64,000 nucleotides of DNA, from positions 62,001-126,000 of the forward strand of contig JBATXM010000290.1 of NCBI GenBank assembly GCA_049673305.1, in the 5' to 3' direction. The notes below the pieces were generated by a model. It was not told the origin of the DNA. It saw only the letters and a program-made list of their open reading frames with translations, and did not search any database. Position 1 is the stretch's first letter, and every line of letters starts with the position of its first letter. Below, one piece after another: positions 33,904-42,748 of the stretch. This DNA is from GCA-003244245 sp049673305. GTDB lineage: Bacteria; Actinomycetota; Actinomycetes; Mycobacteriales; Pseudonocardiaceae. The position numbers were made by a program, and so were the translations under genes.

Positions 33904-35102
33904 CCACCTCCCACGACGACGTCCCCTTGTTCGACATTCTCGACCCGACGTTTCGGGTCGACTCTCCCGCAGTCCGCGCCGCCGCCGATGCCAGTTGGTG
34001 GGCGCGCACCTCGATCGGTATCGCGGTGCTGCGCTACCAGGAGTGCCTGACGTTGCTGCGGGATCGTCGCCTGCGCCATGGCAGCCTGGACGTGCTGACC
34101 GCCCACGGCGTCACCACCGGCTTGTTCGCCGACTGGTTGCGCGCGATGCTGCTCAACCTCGAAGGCCATCCGCACCAGCGCCAGCGCCAACTCGTGAGCA
34201 AGGCGTTCACCCAACGCAGTGTCGATGTGCTGCGGCCCTTCATGCGGGCCAAGGCGCATGAACTTGTCGACGGCTTCGCCGACGATGGCAGCTGCGAGTT
34301 CATGACCACATTCGCCGACCCGTACCCGGCCTGGGTGATCGCTGAACTGCTCGGCATCCCCGCCGAGCGCTTCACCGCGTTTCTCGGCTGGGCCACCGAC
34401 ATGGGGCTCGGTTTCAGCCCGGACGCCGCCGCCGAGCAGGCCCGCATCGACGCAGCCGTCGCGGGCCTCTACGCCTGCTGCGACGAACTGACCGCGCAAC
34501 GCCGTGAGGACCCAGGCGAGGACATGATCTCCGCGCTGATCACAGCGGAGGTCGATGGTGAACGCCTGAGCGCTGCGGAAATACGCATCCTGGTCAGCAC
34601 ACTGGTCTTCGCGGGCCAGGACACCACCCGCAATCAGCTCGGCCTGGCGATGACCACCTTCACCCAGCACCCCGAGCAGTGGCGACTACTCGCCCAGCGA
34701 CCCGAGCTGGCCAGCACCGCCGTCGAGGAGCTGATGCGGGTCAACCCCACCACACCTGTGATCGGCAGGATGGCCACCGAGGATTTCACCTTCCAGGGCG
34801 TGGACATCCCGGCCGGCACCCACATCGCGCTGTTCGTGGCCGCAGCCAACACCGCGCCCGACACCTTCGGTGACGCGCCGTTCGACATCACCGCCCAGCG
34901 CCCCGCGCAACTCACCTTCGGCGGCGGCATCCACTACTGCCTCGGCGTATGGCTGGCCCGCACCGAGATGCGCGAGGCACTGCCGATCCTGGCGTCCCGG
35001 CTCGGTGACATCGCGCTCGCCGGACCCGTACCGTCGCGGCCCCACCTCGGCATTACCGGTCCCATCACCCTGCCCCTGCGATTCACCGGGCTCACCGGTT
35101 GA
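33900..35102 (+). CDS. Cytochrome P450
   Basis: 400 residues, a normal soluble bacterial P450. The I-helix oxygen motif is FAGQDTTRNQLG, the K-helix ExxR is in VEELMRVNP, and the heme loop FGGGIHYCLGVWLAR has the axial ligand Cys347. It needs a ferredoxin and reductase from elsewhere. The gene is translationally coupled to the FAD-monooxygenase upstream. A 12-nt-arm hairpin 62 bp downstream probably ends the transcript. Confidence 0.96.
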   Translation: MTTSHDDVPLFDILDPTFRVDSPAVRAAADASWWARTSIGIAVLRYQECLTLLRDRRLRHGSLDVLTAHGVTTGLFADWLRAMLLNLEGHPHQRQRQLVSKAFTQRSVDVLRPFMRAKAHELVDGFADDGSCEFMTTFADPYPAWVIAELLGIPAERFTAFLGWATDMGLGFSPDAAAEQARIDAAVAGLYACCDELTAQRREDPGEDMISALITAEVDGERLSAAEIRILVSTLVFAGQDTTRNQLGLAMTTFTQHPEQWRLLAQRPELASTAVEELMRVNPTTPVIGRMATEDFTFQGVDIPAGTHIALFVAAANTAPDTFGDAPFDITAQRPAQLTFGGGIHYCLGVWLARTEMREALPILASRLGDIALAGPVPSRPHLGITGPITLPLRFTGLTG

Positions 35103-35164
35103 CGCCAGGGTTTCGCAGCCCGGCTCCTTGGACCAAAGGCCTCACGGCCCAGTCGACGAGAGGG

Positions 35165-35202
35165 CCCCTCGCGGAAACGAGGGGGAGGTGTTCCGCGAGG
35201 GG
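35165..35202 (+). terminator. Hairpin after the P450 gene
   Basis: 12-nt perfect arms (35165-35176 and 35191-35202) with a 14-nt loop, 62 bp after the P450 stop. There is no U tract. Confidence 0.6.
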
Positions 35203-35347
35203 CGGCGGATCCGGCTGGGGGTCCCGAACCCGCATGACTCATTGTGCCACTAGAAGAATGCTCCATGCGAGTGATACCCCGGCGTGGCGCACGCATTACA
35301 CTGCGGCGCGTCGTCGTCATCACCCCTTTGGGCAAGCTGGTGACAGA

Positions 35348-35752
35348 TCAGTACCGAAAGATTACTGTGCGTTGTACAATAAAGTTGATGCACGTGGCGA
35401 TGCCCTGGGCGACGACAAACGCATAAGTGATCACGCCACGGCTTGGCGGCAGCAGTGTGAGCATCACCGCGTTCATCCCGACTTGGGCGACGAAGGTAAT
35501 CCCGTACAGCGCCATGACCGAAGCAAGCTGCGCCCGACCACCCCGGCCCTGGAACGTCCACCGGCGGTTGATCAAGTAGGCGGTGGTGGTGCCGGCGATG
35601 AATCCGAGCGCCTTGGCCAGATGCACCCACAGGCCCAGCGCCAGCAATGTCTGATAGCTGCTGTAGTCCACCATGGCGGAGATCCCGCCGACCAGCGCAA
35701 AGCGGATGAGCTGAGTGGACAGGCGCAGGCGCTGCGCGGGCAGTGCGGCCAA
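35348..35752 (-). CDS. GtrA-family membrane protein of the arabinan locus
   Basis: 134 residues from TTG 35752, with GGGAGGAA 6 nt upstream. Four membrane segments are visible, with the family start LIRFALVGGISAMVDYSSYQ and the middle TTTAYLINRRWTF. GtrA proteins are thought to help polyprenyl-phosphate sugars across the membrane. The mycobacterial relative Rv3789 lies next to dprE1, dprE2 and the emb genes, and here too the gene stands beside emb1 (divergent, 117 bp between starts). A role in handling decaprenyl-phospho-arabinose or in anchoring the arabinan machinery is therefore likely. Confidence 0.88.
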   Translation of the reverse strand: MAALPAQRLRLSTQLIRFALVGGISAMVDYSSYQTLLALGLWVHLAKALGFIAGTTTAYLINRRWTFQGRGGRAQLASVMALYGITFVAQVGMNAVMLTLLPPSRGVITYAFVVAQGIATCINFIVQRTVIFRY

Positions 35753-35857
35753 CTGGGTTCCTCCCTGGGCTCCGGGCCAGACGTGGTTCCTGACTGGACG
35801 TGGTCAGGTCTGAGCAGGGTATCGGCAGGGCACGCCGGCACCCGAACAGTGGCCGGT

Positions 35858-35863
35858 TACCCT
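35858..35863 (+). promoter_or_regulatory. Putative -10 of leaderless emb1
   Basis: TACCCT lies exactly 6 nt before the emb1 GTG, with no Shine-Dalgarno sequence between. emb2 has the identical hexamer and spacing. A 10-mer acgtggtcag (35798-35807) recurs upstream of emb2 (39072-39081). Confidence 0.5.
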
Positions 35864-35869
35864 CCCGCC

Positions 35870-38800
35870 GTGCCTGCGGCCCCCGATTCGAAACAGATCA
35901 CGGCGTGGCAGGCGGGGGTGTTGGCTGGACTGGCCATCCTGACTCTGTTCGCGGCACTCGGAGTGCTGTTGGCCCCAGTCGTCGTCGACGACCCGGTGGT
36001 CAGCTGGCCTCAGGCTGGTCAGCGAGCCCGTTCCACCGTGCTGCCGCTGGTGCCCTACCGGCCGTTGAGCCTGGACGCCCGGGTGCCGTGCACCGCGCTG
36101 TCCCCGCTGAACCGAGGGTCAGCGGGCGGTGACGCGCTGCGCACTCTGCCCGCCACCGCTAGCCAGCCGGGCACCGTCGGTCAGGGTCTGGTTGTCGCGG
36201 TGCACCGCGACATCGTGCAGGTCAGCGGCTCGGGTGAGGTCTTGTTGCGGGAAGTGTTGCCCGTCGGTGGTTGCACCTACCAGGTGCTAGCCGACGCCGG
36301 TGGGGTACGGGTACTGCGCGACGGGGTGCCGAGGGGATCCGCCGCATTGCGGGTGCCCCAGGTCAGTGAGCTGGCCACCGACACCGACAGTCAACCGGCG
36401 AGCGCGGGTCTGGCGGTGTCGTTGCACACCGATGCCCGCTATGAGTCCACCCCGACAGCGCTGAAGACCGGCCTGCTGGTGGTATGCGCCGCAGGCCTGT
36501 TGACCCTGCTCGCCTTGGCATGGTGGTGGTGGGGAGGTCAGGGGCCTATTCAGGAGCCCAGTCAGGGGTACCTCAAGCGACCCAGGCTAGGGGTGGCGGA
36601 CCTGGTACTGGTGGTCACCGCAGCGGTGTGGGTGCTGCTTGCTCCGACGAACTTCGATGATTCGTGGTACCTCCTGATGGCCCGAGCGGCCAACACCTCC
36701 GGCTCGGTCGGCAATGCGATCTACATGTTCAACGTCACCGAGAACCCTTTCGTGGCGAGCCAGTACGTGCTGCAGGCGTGGGGCTGGCTGGGTCAACCTC
36801 AGGGGGTGGGTGGCTGGGGGCTGGCCTGGATGCGGCTGGTGCCGCTGGGCTACGGGCTAGCCACCTGGCTGCTGTTGCGCTTGTATCTCGTCGCGGGTTT
36901 CGGCCGGGAACTGGGTACCGGCCGGGCCGTATGGGCGCTCCTGGTGGCCTATCTCCTGTGGTGGCTGCCCTACGGGATGACGCTGCGCCCGGAGCCGCTG
37001 ATCGTGCTGCTCGCCGCCGCAACGCTGCTGCTGGCCGAGCTGGCCCGACGCCGCCGCTCAATCGGCGCGCTGGCCGTGGCCACCACGACCGCCGCGCTGG
37101 CGATGTCGGTCTCCCCGTCCGGGCTGGTCGCCGTGGCCCCGCTGGTGCTGGCGCTGCCCTGGCTGTGGCGCACTCTGCGCGCGCAGAGTGCGCTGCCTCG
37201 GGTGGCCGCAGTCCTGCTGCTGGCCGCCTCGAGCAGCGCTCTGGTGCTCGTCGGGTTCGCCGACGCCACCCTCGGCGACGTATTGGAATCCACCGCTGTG
37301 CACCAGTGGTACTACCAGACTTTCTCCTGGTACCAGGAAACAGTCCACTACCAGACGATCCTCAGCTTTGAGGACTCCAGCCAGTGGGCCCGTCGGGCAC
37401 CTGTCGTACTCACCATCGCGGTGCTGCTCATCGCCGCGGTGAGCAGCACCCGCCAGTTCAGCAAAAACCCGCACCACAACGACCCGGTGCGCCGGCTGCT
37501 GGTGAGCAGCGCGGCCAGCTCGGCGATAGCCCTGGCGCTGCTCACACCGACGCCCACGAAGTTCGTCAACCACTTCGGGGCGGCGGCGGCCGCGCCCACA
37601 GCGCTGCTCGCCGCAGCTCTGCTGCGGTCCGCACTGCCGGATTGCCGGCTCAGCCAGGGGCATCAGCGGCATCAGCGCTATTACTGGGACGGCGTTGTTC
37701 TGCCCGCGATAGGGACGGCGACGCTGGTGGGCGCGGTGTCCCTGAGCTTCGCTGGGCCGAACCTGTGGCGACCTTATTCCGACCGGGGCCAGCCCTTCGG
37801 CGACCACCTCACCGCAGCCCAGGATCACCCTGACCTCGGGAGCATGCGTCCCACGCTGGGACCCGTGCAACTGGCCAACCCGACGCTCTGGGTGGCGGTC
37901 GCGCTCATTGCGGCCTGCGGGATGTGGTGGTCGCATCGCCGTGCTCGGGTCATCAGGCTGACCCCCGACCGTGCCGTGCTGCTGGCCGGGTCAAGCACGA
38001 TGGTGGTGATGACCATCGTTGTCTTCGCCTGGGCGCCGGTGCGCCAATACCCCGGCTGGTCGGTGGCCCTGTCCACGACCCGAGCGGCGCTGGGTGAACC
38101 ATGCGCGCTGGCCGACTACGCCCAGGTCCTCGTCGATACCGCGGTGCAACCGGTTCCCGCCGGGCCGGCGATCACTTCCGGAGCATTCACCGCCGCAGCG
38201 AGCCGACCAGCACCGGTGCCCCCGCCGGCTGCCGGCACGCTAGTCTGGCACGACGCCCTCACCCGTGAGAGTGACCCACACACAGACCCAGACACCGGCC
38301 CCCTGACAAATCCAGGGGGCCTGCTCGTGACGCCGTGGTTCACGCTGCCCGCCGATAGTGGCGCCACGTTGCTGGTCCCGCTGCTCGGCGCCCAGCCGGG
38401 CCAGCAGCTGAACCTGGAGTACACCACGGCCACAGGACACAGCCCCGCTGTGGCGGGCAGCGTGGCACTGCGAGCAGACCGAACCATGCCGAGGACGCAG
38501 TGGCAACAGGTGGCCCTCGCTCTGGACCGGCTAGGTCCGGCCCGGCCCTCGAAGGTGCGGCTGGTCATTCGGGCTCAGCTAGCCGGCGCGCAGAGCTGGC
38601 TGGCGGTAGGCCAACCGCGGCTGGCCCGCTGGCGCCCGCTGGCGGCGTTAACCGCCGGAGCGCCGGTGTACGTCGACCAGCTCACCGCGACGCTGCTGCC
38701 GTGTGTCGATCAGGTCAGCGTCAAGCATGGCATCACGCGAGCACCCGAGGTGCTGGTGCGCAGCGACGAAGGGTTCAGCCGGGGGTTCCTCGATCTCGGT

Positions 38801-39034
38801 TTCGAGCTGCTGCGGGGCGGCACGCTGGTGCCGGTGACCCGCTGCGCGACCACCGTGCAAGTGCCGGCTCGGCTGGTGCCCAGTGGGCCGCCCACCCTGC
38901 CCTGGGGTCGGGTGGAACGGGTGGTGTACGACCACCCCGTCGGGCTGGTCGACCTGCGTCTCGAGGCGCGCCGGCGGGCGGGCTGGACGCGACTGCCCAC
39001 CTTGGCGGACAAGAGCTACCACGGGAACCCCTAA
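35870..39034 (+). CDS. Arabinosyltransferase of the EmbA/B/C family (emb1)
   Basis: 1054 residues from GTG 35870; upstream in-frame codons overlap gtrA on the other strand. The layout is an N-terminal membrane segment, a periplasmic domain (about 40-190), then a multi-span GT-C core whose first loop carries the catalytic acidic pair in NFDDSWYLLMAR (Asp263/264). FNVTENPF follows, then many transmembrane helices, TPTKFVNHFG, and a C-terminal extracytoplasmic carbohydrate-binding domain (from about residue 720). Emb enzymes transfer arabinofuranose from decaprenyl-phospho-arabinose onto arabinan. The protein is a close paralogue of emb2 (shared SWYLLMAR, VTENPF and NLWRP blocks), indicating a local duplication. 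The gene appears leaderless. Confidence 0.93.
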   Translation: MPAAPDSKQITAWQAGVLAGLAILTLFAALGVLLAPVVVDDPVVSWPQAGQRARSTVLPLVPYRPLSLDARVPCTALSPLNRGSAGGDALRTLPATASQPGTVGQGLVVAVHRDIVQVSGSGEVLLREVLPVGGCTYQVLADAGGVRVLRDGVPRGSAALRVPQVSELATDTDSQPASAGLAVSLHTDARYESTPTALKTGLLVVCAAGLLTLLALAWWWWGGQGPIQEPSQGYLKRPRLGVADLVLVVTAAVWVLLAPTNFDDSWYLLMARAANTSGSVGNAIYMFNVTENPFVASQYVLQAWGWLGQPQGVGGWGLAWMRLVPLGYGLATWLLLRLYLVAGFGRELGTGRAVWALLVAYLLWWLPYGMTLRPEPLIVLLAAATLLLAELARRRRSIGALAVATTTAALAMSVSPSGLVAVAPLVLALPWLWRTLRAQSALPRVAAVLLLAASSSALVLVGFADATLGDVLESTAVHQWYYQTFSWYQETVHYQTILSFEDSSQWARRAPVVLTIAVLLIAAVSSTRQFSKNPHHNDPVRRLLVSSAASSAIALALLTPTPTKFVNHFGAAAAAPTALLAAALLRSALPDCRLSQGHQRHQRYYWDGVVLPAIGTATLVGAVSLSFAGPNLWRPYSDRGQPFGDHLTAAQDHPDLGSMRPTLGPVQLANPTLWVAVALIAACGMWWSHRRARVIRLTPDRAVLLAGSSTMVVMTIVVFAWAPVRQYPGWSVALSTTRAALGEPCALADYAQVLVDTAVQPVPAGPAITSGAFTAAASRPAPVPPPAAGTLVWHDALTRESDPHTDPDTGPLTNPGGLLVTPWFTLPADSGATLLVPLLGAQPGQQLNLEYTTATGHSPAVAGSVALRADRTMPRTQWQQVALALDRLGPARPSKVRLVIRAQLAGAQSWLAVGQPRLARWRPLAALTAGAPVYVDQLTATLLPCVDQVSVKHGITRAPEVLVRSDEGFSRGFLDLGFELLRGGTLVPVTRCATTVQVPARLVPSGPPTLPWGRVERVVYDHPVGLVDLRLEARRRAGWTRLPTLADKSYHGNP

Positions 39035-39092
39035 CTAGTTGAACTGTGCTCGGGGAGCCGACGCCAACCACACGTGGTCAGACAGCTAGACG

Positions 39093-39098
39093 TACCCT
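39093..39098 (+). promoter_or_regulatory. Putative -10 of leaderless emb2
   Basis: TACCCT lies 6 nt before GTG 39105, the same arrangement as emb1. The gap from emb1 is only 70 bp, so emb2 may also be read through. Confidence 0.5.
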
Positions 39099-39104
39099 GC
39101 CGCA

Positions 39105-42100
39105 GTGCCGAGCCGTGTTCACCCCGACGCGCAGAGTCAACGGTGGCAGGGGTGGACAGTCGCGGCGTTGGCGCTACTCACCGGGGTGTTGGGGATCCTT
39201 GTGGCGCTCGCCCCGGTGACCGCTGACGATCCGGTGGTGAGCTGGCCACGCGCTGGGCAGCAGCCCACCTCCACGGTGCTGCCGCTGTCGCCCTACCGCC
39301 CGCTGCGGCTCACCGCGACGGTCCCGTGCACGACGCTGCAGGCGCTGAACGCTCGCCCGGCGGGAGGGGAGGCGCTGCGCACGCTGCCTGCCGATGTGGG
39401 CGCGACCCCGGGTGAGGGCCTGGTGGTGGCCGCCGCTCGGGGCATCGTGACGGTCACCGCCTCCGGGGTACAGCTACTGCGCCAACCGCTGCCGGCTGGG
39501 GACTGCTCCTACCGGGTGTCCGCCGACGCCAGTGGGGTGGGAGTGTCACGTGCCGGTGTCACCCTCGGCACCAGGGCTGACCTGCTGGTGCCCCAGGTCG
39601 CCGAGCTGCAGACCGACGCCGTGATACGAAGGGCCGGCCTGTCGGTGCAGCTGCACACCGACGCGCGATACCAGTCCCGCCCCACGCTGCTCAAGACGGC
39701 ACTGCTGGCCGCGCATGGTCTCGCGCTCGCGGCGTTGCTCGTGCTGGCCTGGCGGTGGTGGCGGGGCACCGGGCCCGGGCTGGTCCGGCCGCGCCCGGCG
39801 TGGGCGGATGCGATGGTGGTCGCGGTGTCGCTGGGCTGGGTGGTGGCGGGCCCGGTCAACATCGACGACTCGTGGTATCTGCTGATGGCCCGCAACGCGA
39901 TGCAGTCGGGCTACATCGGCAACGTGATCTACCAGTTCAACGTCACCGAGAACCCGTTTTCCGCCAGCCAGTACATCATGCAAGCCTGGGGTGCGCTGGG
40001 AGACAACTGGAGCCTGGCCTGGATGCGGCTGCTGCCGCTGGCCTACGGGCTGGCGACCTACGCGCTGCTGCGGGTGCTGGTCGCGACGGTGCTGGACCGG
40101 GTGGCGAAGCAACCTCTGGTGCCGTGGGCGGTGGCGGTCGCGCACTTGCTGTGGTGGCTGCCCTACGGCATGACGCTACGCCCTGAACCGCTGATCACCC
40201 TGGGCACTGCGGCTGTGCTCGTGCTCGTCGAGTTGGCCCGGCGGCGGTGCTCGGTGGGGGTACTCACCAGCGCCACCGCGCTGGCCGCGCTCACCGTCAC
40301 AGCCTCCCCTACCGGCCTGGTCGCCGCCGCGCCGTTGGTGTTGTGCCTGCCGTGGCTGTGGCGGTGCTGGCGGGCCGCGGATGCGCGCAGCCGAGCCGCC
40401 GCGGTGCTGCTGGTGGGTGCGGCCGCCTCGATCGTCATCCCGGTCGCCTTCGCCGACGCCACGCTGGGCGACGTGCTGGAGTCAGTTGCGGTGCACCGCT
40501 GGTACTACCGCCAAAACGCCTGGTACGACGAGTACCTGCCGTATGCGAACCTGCTGGCCGCCGACGAGCGGGGGGCGTGGGGCAAGCGGGCTCCGGTGCT
40601 GCTCACCCTGGGCGTGCTGCTCGCCGTGGCCCTCGGCGCGGGTCAGCGCGCCGGCACCGGCGGGCGCAGCGGGCGGCTGCTCGGCGAGACAGCGGTGATC
40701 ACCGCGCTGAGCCTGGCCGCGATGGCGCTCACCCCGACGAAGTGGGTGAACCACTTCGGGGCCATCGCCGCCCCGGCCACCGTCCTGTTGGCCACTGCGG
40801 TGATCCGCTCTCCGCTCCCTCGGCGAGCCGGCGCCGTGACGCTGGCCATCGGCACTGCCGGGCTGGTGGCTGTCACGTCGATCGCCTTCGCCGGCCCCAA
40901 CCTGTGGCGTCCACTGTCGGACTGGGGCCAGCCCTTCGGCAACCACCTGCTCATCGAGACCCCGTACGTGCAGAGCCTGCTCGCACCGTCGCTGGGACCG
41001 CTGGCGTTACGCAACCCGCTGCTGTGGCTGGCTCTCGCCTGGGTGGGGTGGCGGTGGACGCGACAGCGGGCTCCGGATCGGGCCGTGTTGGTCGGCGCCA
41101 CCGGCTTGGGGGTGGTGCTGATGCTGGTGGTGTTCACCATCGCGCCACTGCGCCAGTACCCGGGCACCTCGGTGGCGCTGATGAACCTGCGCGCGCTCAC
41201 CGGCCGGCCCTGCGGCCTGGCCTCGGCGGTGCAGGTGTTCACCGACGTCACACCTGGGTTGGGGCCTGCCGCCGGGCCCGCCGCGCTCTCCGGGGACATG
41301 CGGGCGGTACCGCTGCCAGAATCGACACCGGTACCGATCACCGCACCGAACAGCACGGTGTGGCACGACGACGTCTCCAGCGGTACCGGCCCCGGAACCG
41401 GTACTGGCACCGTCCAGACTCCCTGGTACCCATTGCCCGCTCACGTACCCAACGACTGGATAACCGTCGCGCTGCGCGGCACGCTGACCCGTGAGCAGCG
41501 GATCGTGGTGCAGGTGGGAACTGGCGACCCGGCCGCCCCAGAGGAGATCCGCACGGTGTCGCTGCCCGCCATCGAGGACAAGCCTGGCTGGACCGAGGTC
41601 GCTGTCGCACTGGCCGACGCCGGCCTGGCCGCGCCGACCGCGGTGCGGGTGGTGGCCCAAGACCGCGTCGCCGGTCCGGGCAGTTGGCTGGCACTCGCGC
41701 AACCACGGCTGAGCGCGCCACGACCAGTCACCGACGTCCTCGCGGGACGGCCGGTGTTCGCCGACCAGGTGAGCGCCGCGCTGTGGCCCTGCCAGGATCA
41801 GATCGCCGTGCGGGACGGCCTGGTGCAGCCGCCCGCGATGCGGCTGCGGGTCGCGGACGGGATGGAGAGCTCGACCAGCCAGAACTCGACCTTTCCGGAC
41901 AATGGCGGAACTCTGCTGCAAGTGGAGCGCACCACCAGGTTCGTTGAGCTGCCCACCCGGCTCGCCCCACCGGGCATACCTACACTGGGCTGGGGCCACG
42001 TCGAGGAAGTGCTCTACACCCACCCGGTGGGTCTGGTTGACCTGCACATCGAACACCCACGACGCGCCGGATGGACCCGCCTACCCACGTTGATCGGAGA

Positions 42101-42131
42101 GCGCTACACCGGCCGCGCCTACATCGGGTGA
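39105..42131 (+). CDS. Arabinosyltransferase of the EmbA/B/C family (emb2)
   Basis: 1008 residues from GTG 39105. It has the same architecture as emb1: N-terminal helix, periplasmic domain, GT-C membrane core with NIDDSWYLLMAR (Asp254/255) and QFNVTENPF, TPTKWVNHFG, and a C-terminal periplasmic module with the tail LPTRLAPPGIPTLGWGHVEE. The length and the shared motifs make it a tandem duplicate of emb1. It would polymerise arabinan outside the membrane using decaprenyl-phospho-arabinose. The methionine equivalent to EmbB Met306 is present. An inserted block of unrelated genes follows before emb3. Confidence 0.94.
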   Translation: MPSRVHPDAQSQRWQGWTVAALALLTGVLGILVALAPVTADDPVVSWPRAGQQPTSTVLPLSPYRPLRLTATVPCTTLQALNARPAGGEALRTLPADVGATPGEGLVVAAARGIVTVTASGVQLLRQPLPAGDCSYRVSADASGVGVSRAGVTLGTRADLLVPQVAELQTDAVIRRAGLSVQLHTDARYQSRPTLLKTALLAAHGLALAALLVLAWRWWRGTGPGLVRPRPAWADAMVVAVSLGWVVAGPVNIDDSWYLLMARNAMQSGYIGNVIYQFNVTENPFSASQYIMQAWGALGDNWSLAWMRLLPLAYGLATYALLRVLVATVLDRVAKQPLVPWAVAVAHLLWWLPYGMTLRPEPLITLGTAAVLVLVELARRRCSVGVLTSATALAALTVTASPTGLVAAAPLVLCLPWLWRCWRAADARSRAAAVLLVGAAASIVIPVAFADATLGDVLESVAVHRWYYRQNAWYDEYLPYANLLAADERGAWGKRAPVLLTLGVLLAVALGAGQRAGTGGRSGRLLGETAVITALSLAAMALTPTKWVNHFGAIAAPATVLLATAVIRSPLPRRAGAVTLAIGTAGLVAVTSIAFAGPNLWRPLSDWGQPFGNHLLIETPYVQSLLAPSLGPLALRNPLLWLALAWVGWRWTRQRAPDRAVLVGATGLGVVLMLVVFTIAPLRQYPGTSVALMNLRALTGRPCGLASAVQVFTDVTPGLGPAAGPAALSGDMRAVPLPESTPVPITAPNSTVWHDDVSSGTGPGTGTGTVQTPWYPLPAHVPNDWITVALRGTLTREQRIVVQVGTGDPAAPEEIRTVSLPAIEDKPGWTEVAVALADAGLAAPTAVRVVAQDRVAGPGSWLALAQPRLSAPRPVTDVLAGRPVFADQVSAALWPCQDQIAVRDGLVQPPAMRLRVADGMESSTSQNSTFPDNGGTLLQVERTTRFVELPTRLAPPGIPTLGWGHVEEVLYTHPVGLVDLHIEHPRRAGWTRLPTLIGERYTGRAYIG

Positions 42132-42210
42132 TACCGCCCCCTTTACCGGACGCTCTTTCCATGGAGGAGAGGTGCACAAGCATCCATAAGACCATGCGGA
42201 CCATGGGGTA

Positions 42211-42441
42211 TTAGGGGGTGAGGACGCGGACCAGGTGGGGTTGGATGCGGACCAGGGCGCTCTCGTCGTCAAACAGGACGAATAGGCGGGTAATGCCGCG
42301 GTCGATGACCCGGCCGTACCGGTGCAGCCGCAATGGCGCCGCCCCGAGGAACGCATCGACCGCGCCCTGCTCGATCCGGCACAACGGGAGAATTGGGGTG
42401 CCGTCGACGTCGCACCAGTGATCGTCGGAGTCAGCGGGCAT
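42211..42441 (-). CDS. Small hypothetical protein
   Basis: 76 residues: MPADSDDHWCDVDGTPILPL with CRIEQGAVDAFLGAAPLRLH, RYGRVIDRGITRLFVLFDDE and ending VRIQPHLVRVL. Short proteins with this DVDGTPI and HLVRVL pattern occur widely in actinobacteria, often beside XRE/DUF397 genes, and look like a compact beta fold. No enzyme motif is seen. It is the first gene of the block that separates emb2 from emb3 and lies 307 bp from the XRE gene, divergent from it. Confidence 0.6.
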   Translation of the reverse strand: MPADSDDHWCDVDGTPILPLCRIEQGAVDAFLGAAPLRLHRYGRVIDRGITRLFVLFDDESALVRIQPHLVRVLTP

Positions 42442-42748
42442 GGTGAGTTTCCCCTCGGTGCGGGTTGATGGCCGGTCACGCTCGCGGCGGTCGTCGGCGT
42501 CTGGCGTGGTGGTCGGGTCAGCGCCTGCTCAGGTGCCAGGGACAGCGCTCGACGGGCTATGGGGGAGGCAGCCGAGCGCCATCCCTGGCGGACTACGGTC
42601 ACGAAGTGAAGCGGTGAAGCGTAGCCATGTGATTATCACAGTGTGATAATCACATGGCTAGTGGTTGTGGTACTTCGTTTGGGTGAACTACGGTGACGGC
42701 TGACGTCGCTACCGGTCACGCGGTCACGCCAGAAGTCCGGGAGAGGGG
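42442..42748. other. Divergent control region before the second XRE gene
   Basis: 307 bp containing the 39-bp palindrome described next. No gene was recognised. Confidence 0.6.
42622..42660. promoter_or_regulatory. 39-bp palindrome built of two 11-bp dyads
   Basis: 18-nt perfect arms (42622-42639 and 42643-42660) surround a 3-nt loop (agt). Each arm contains gtgatWatcac, itself a dyad, so two 11-bp palindromes lie 3 bp apart in opposite orientation. The site lies 89 bp before the XRE gene. The double dyad and AT-rich core suit an operator for two repressor dimers better than a terminator. Confidence 0.65.
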
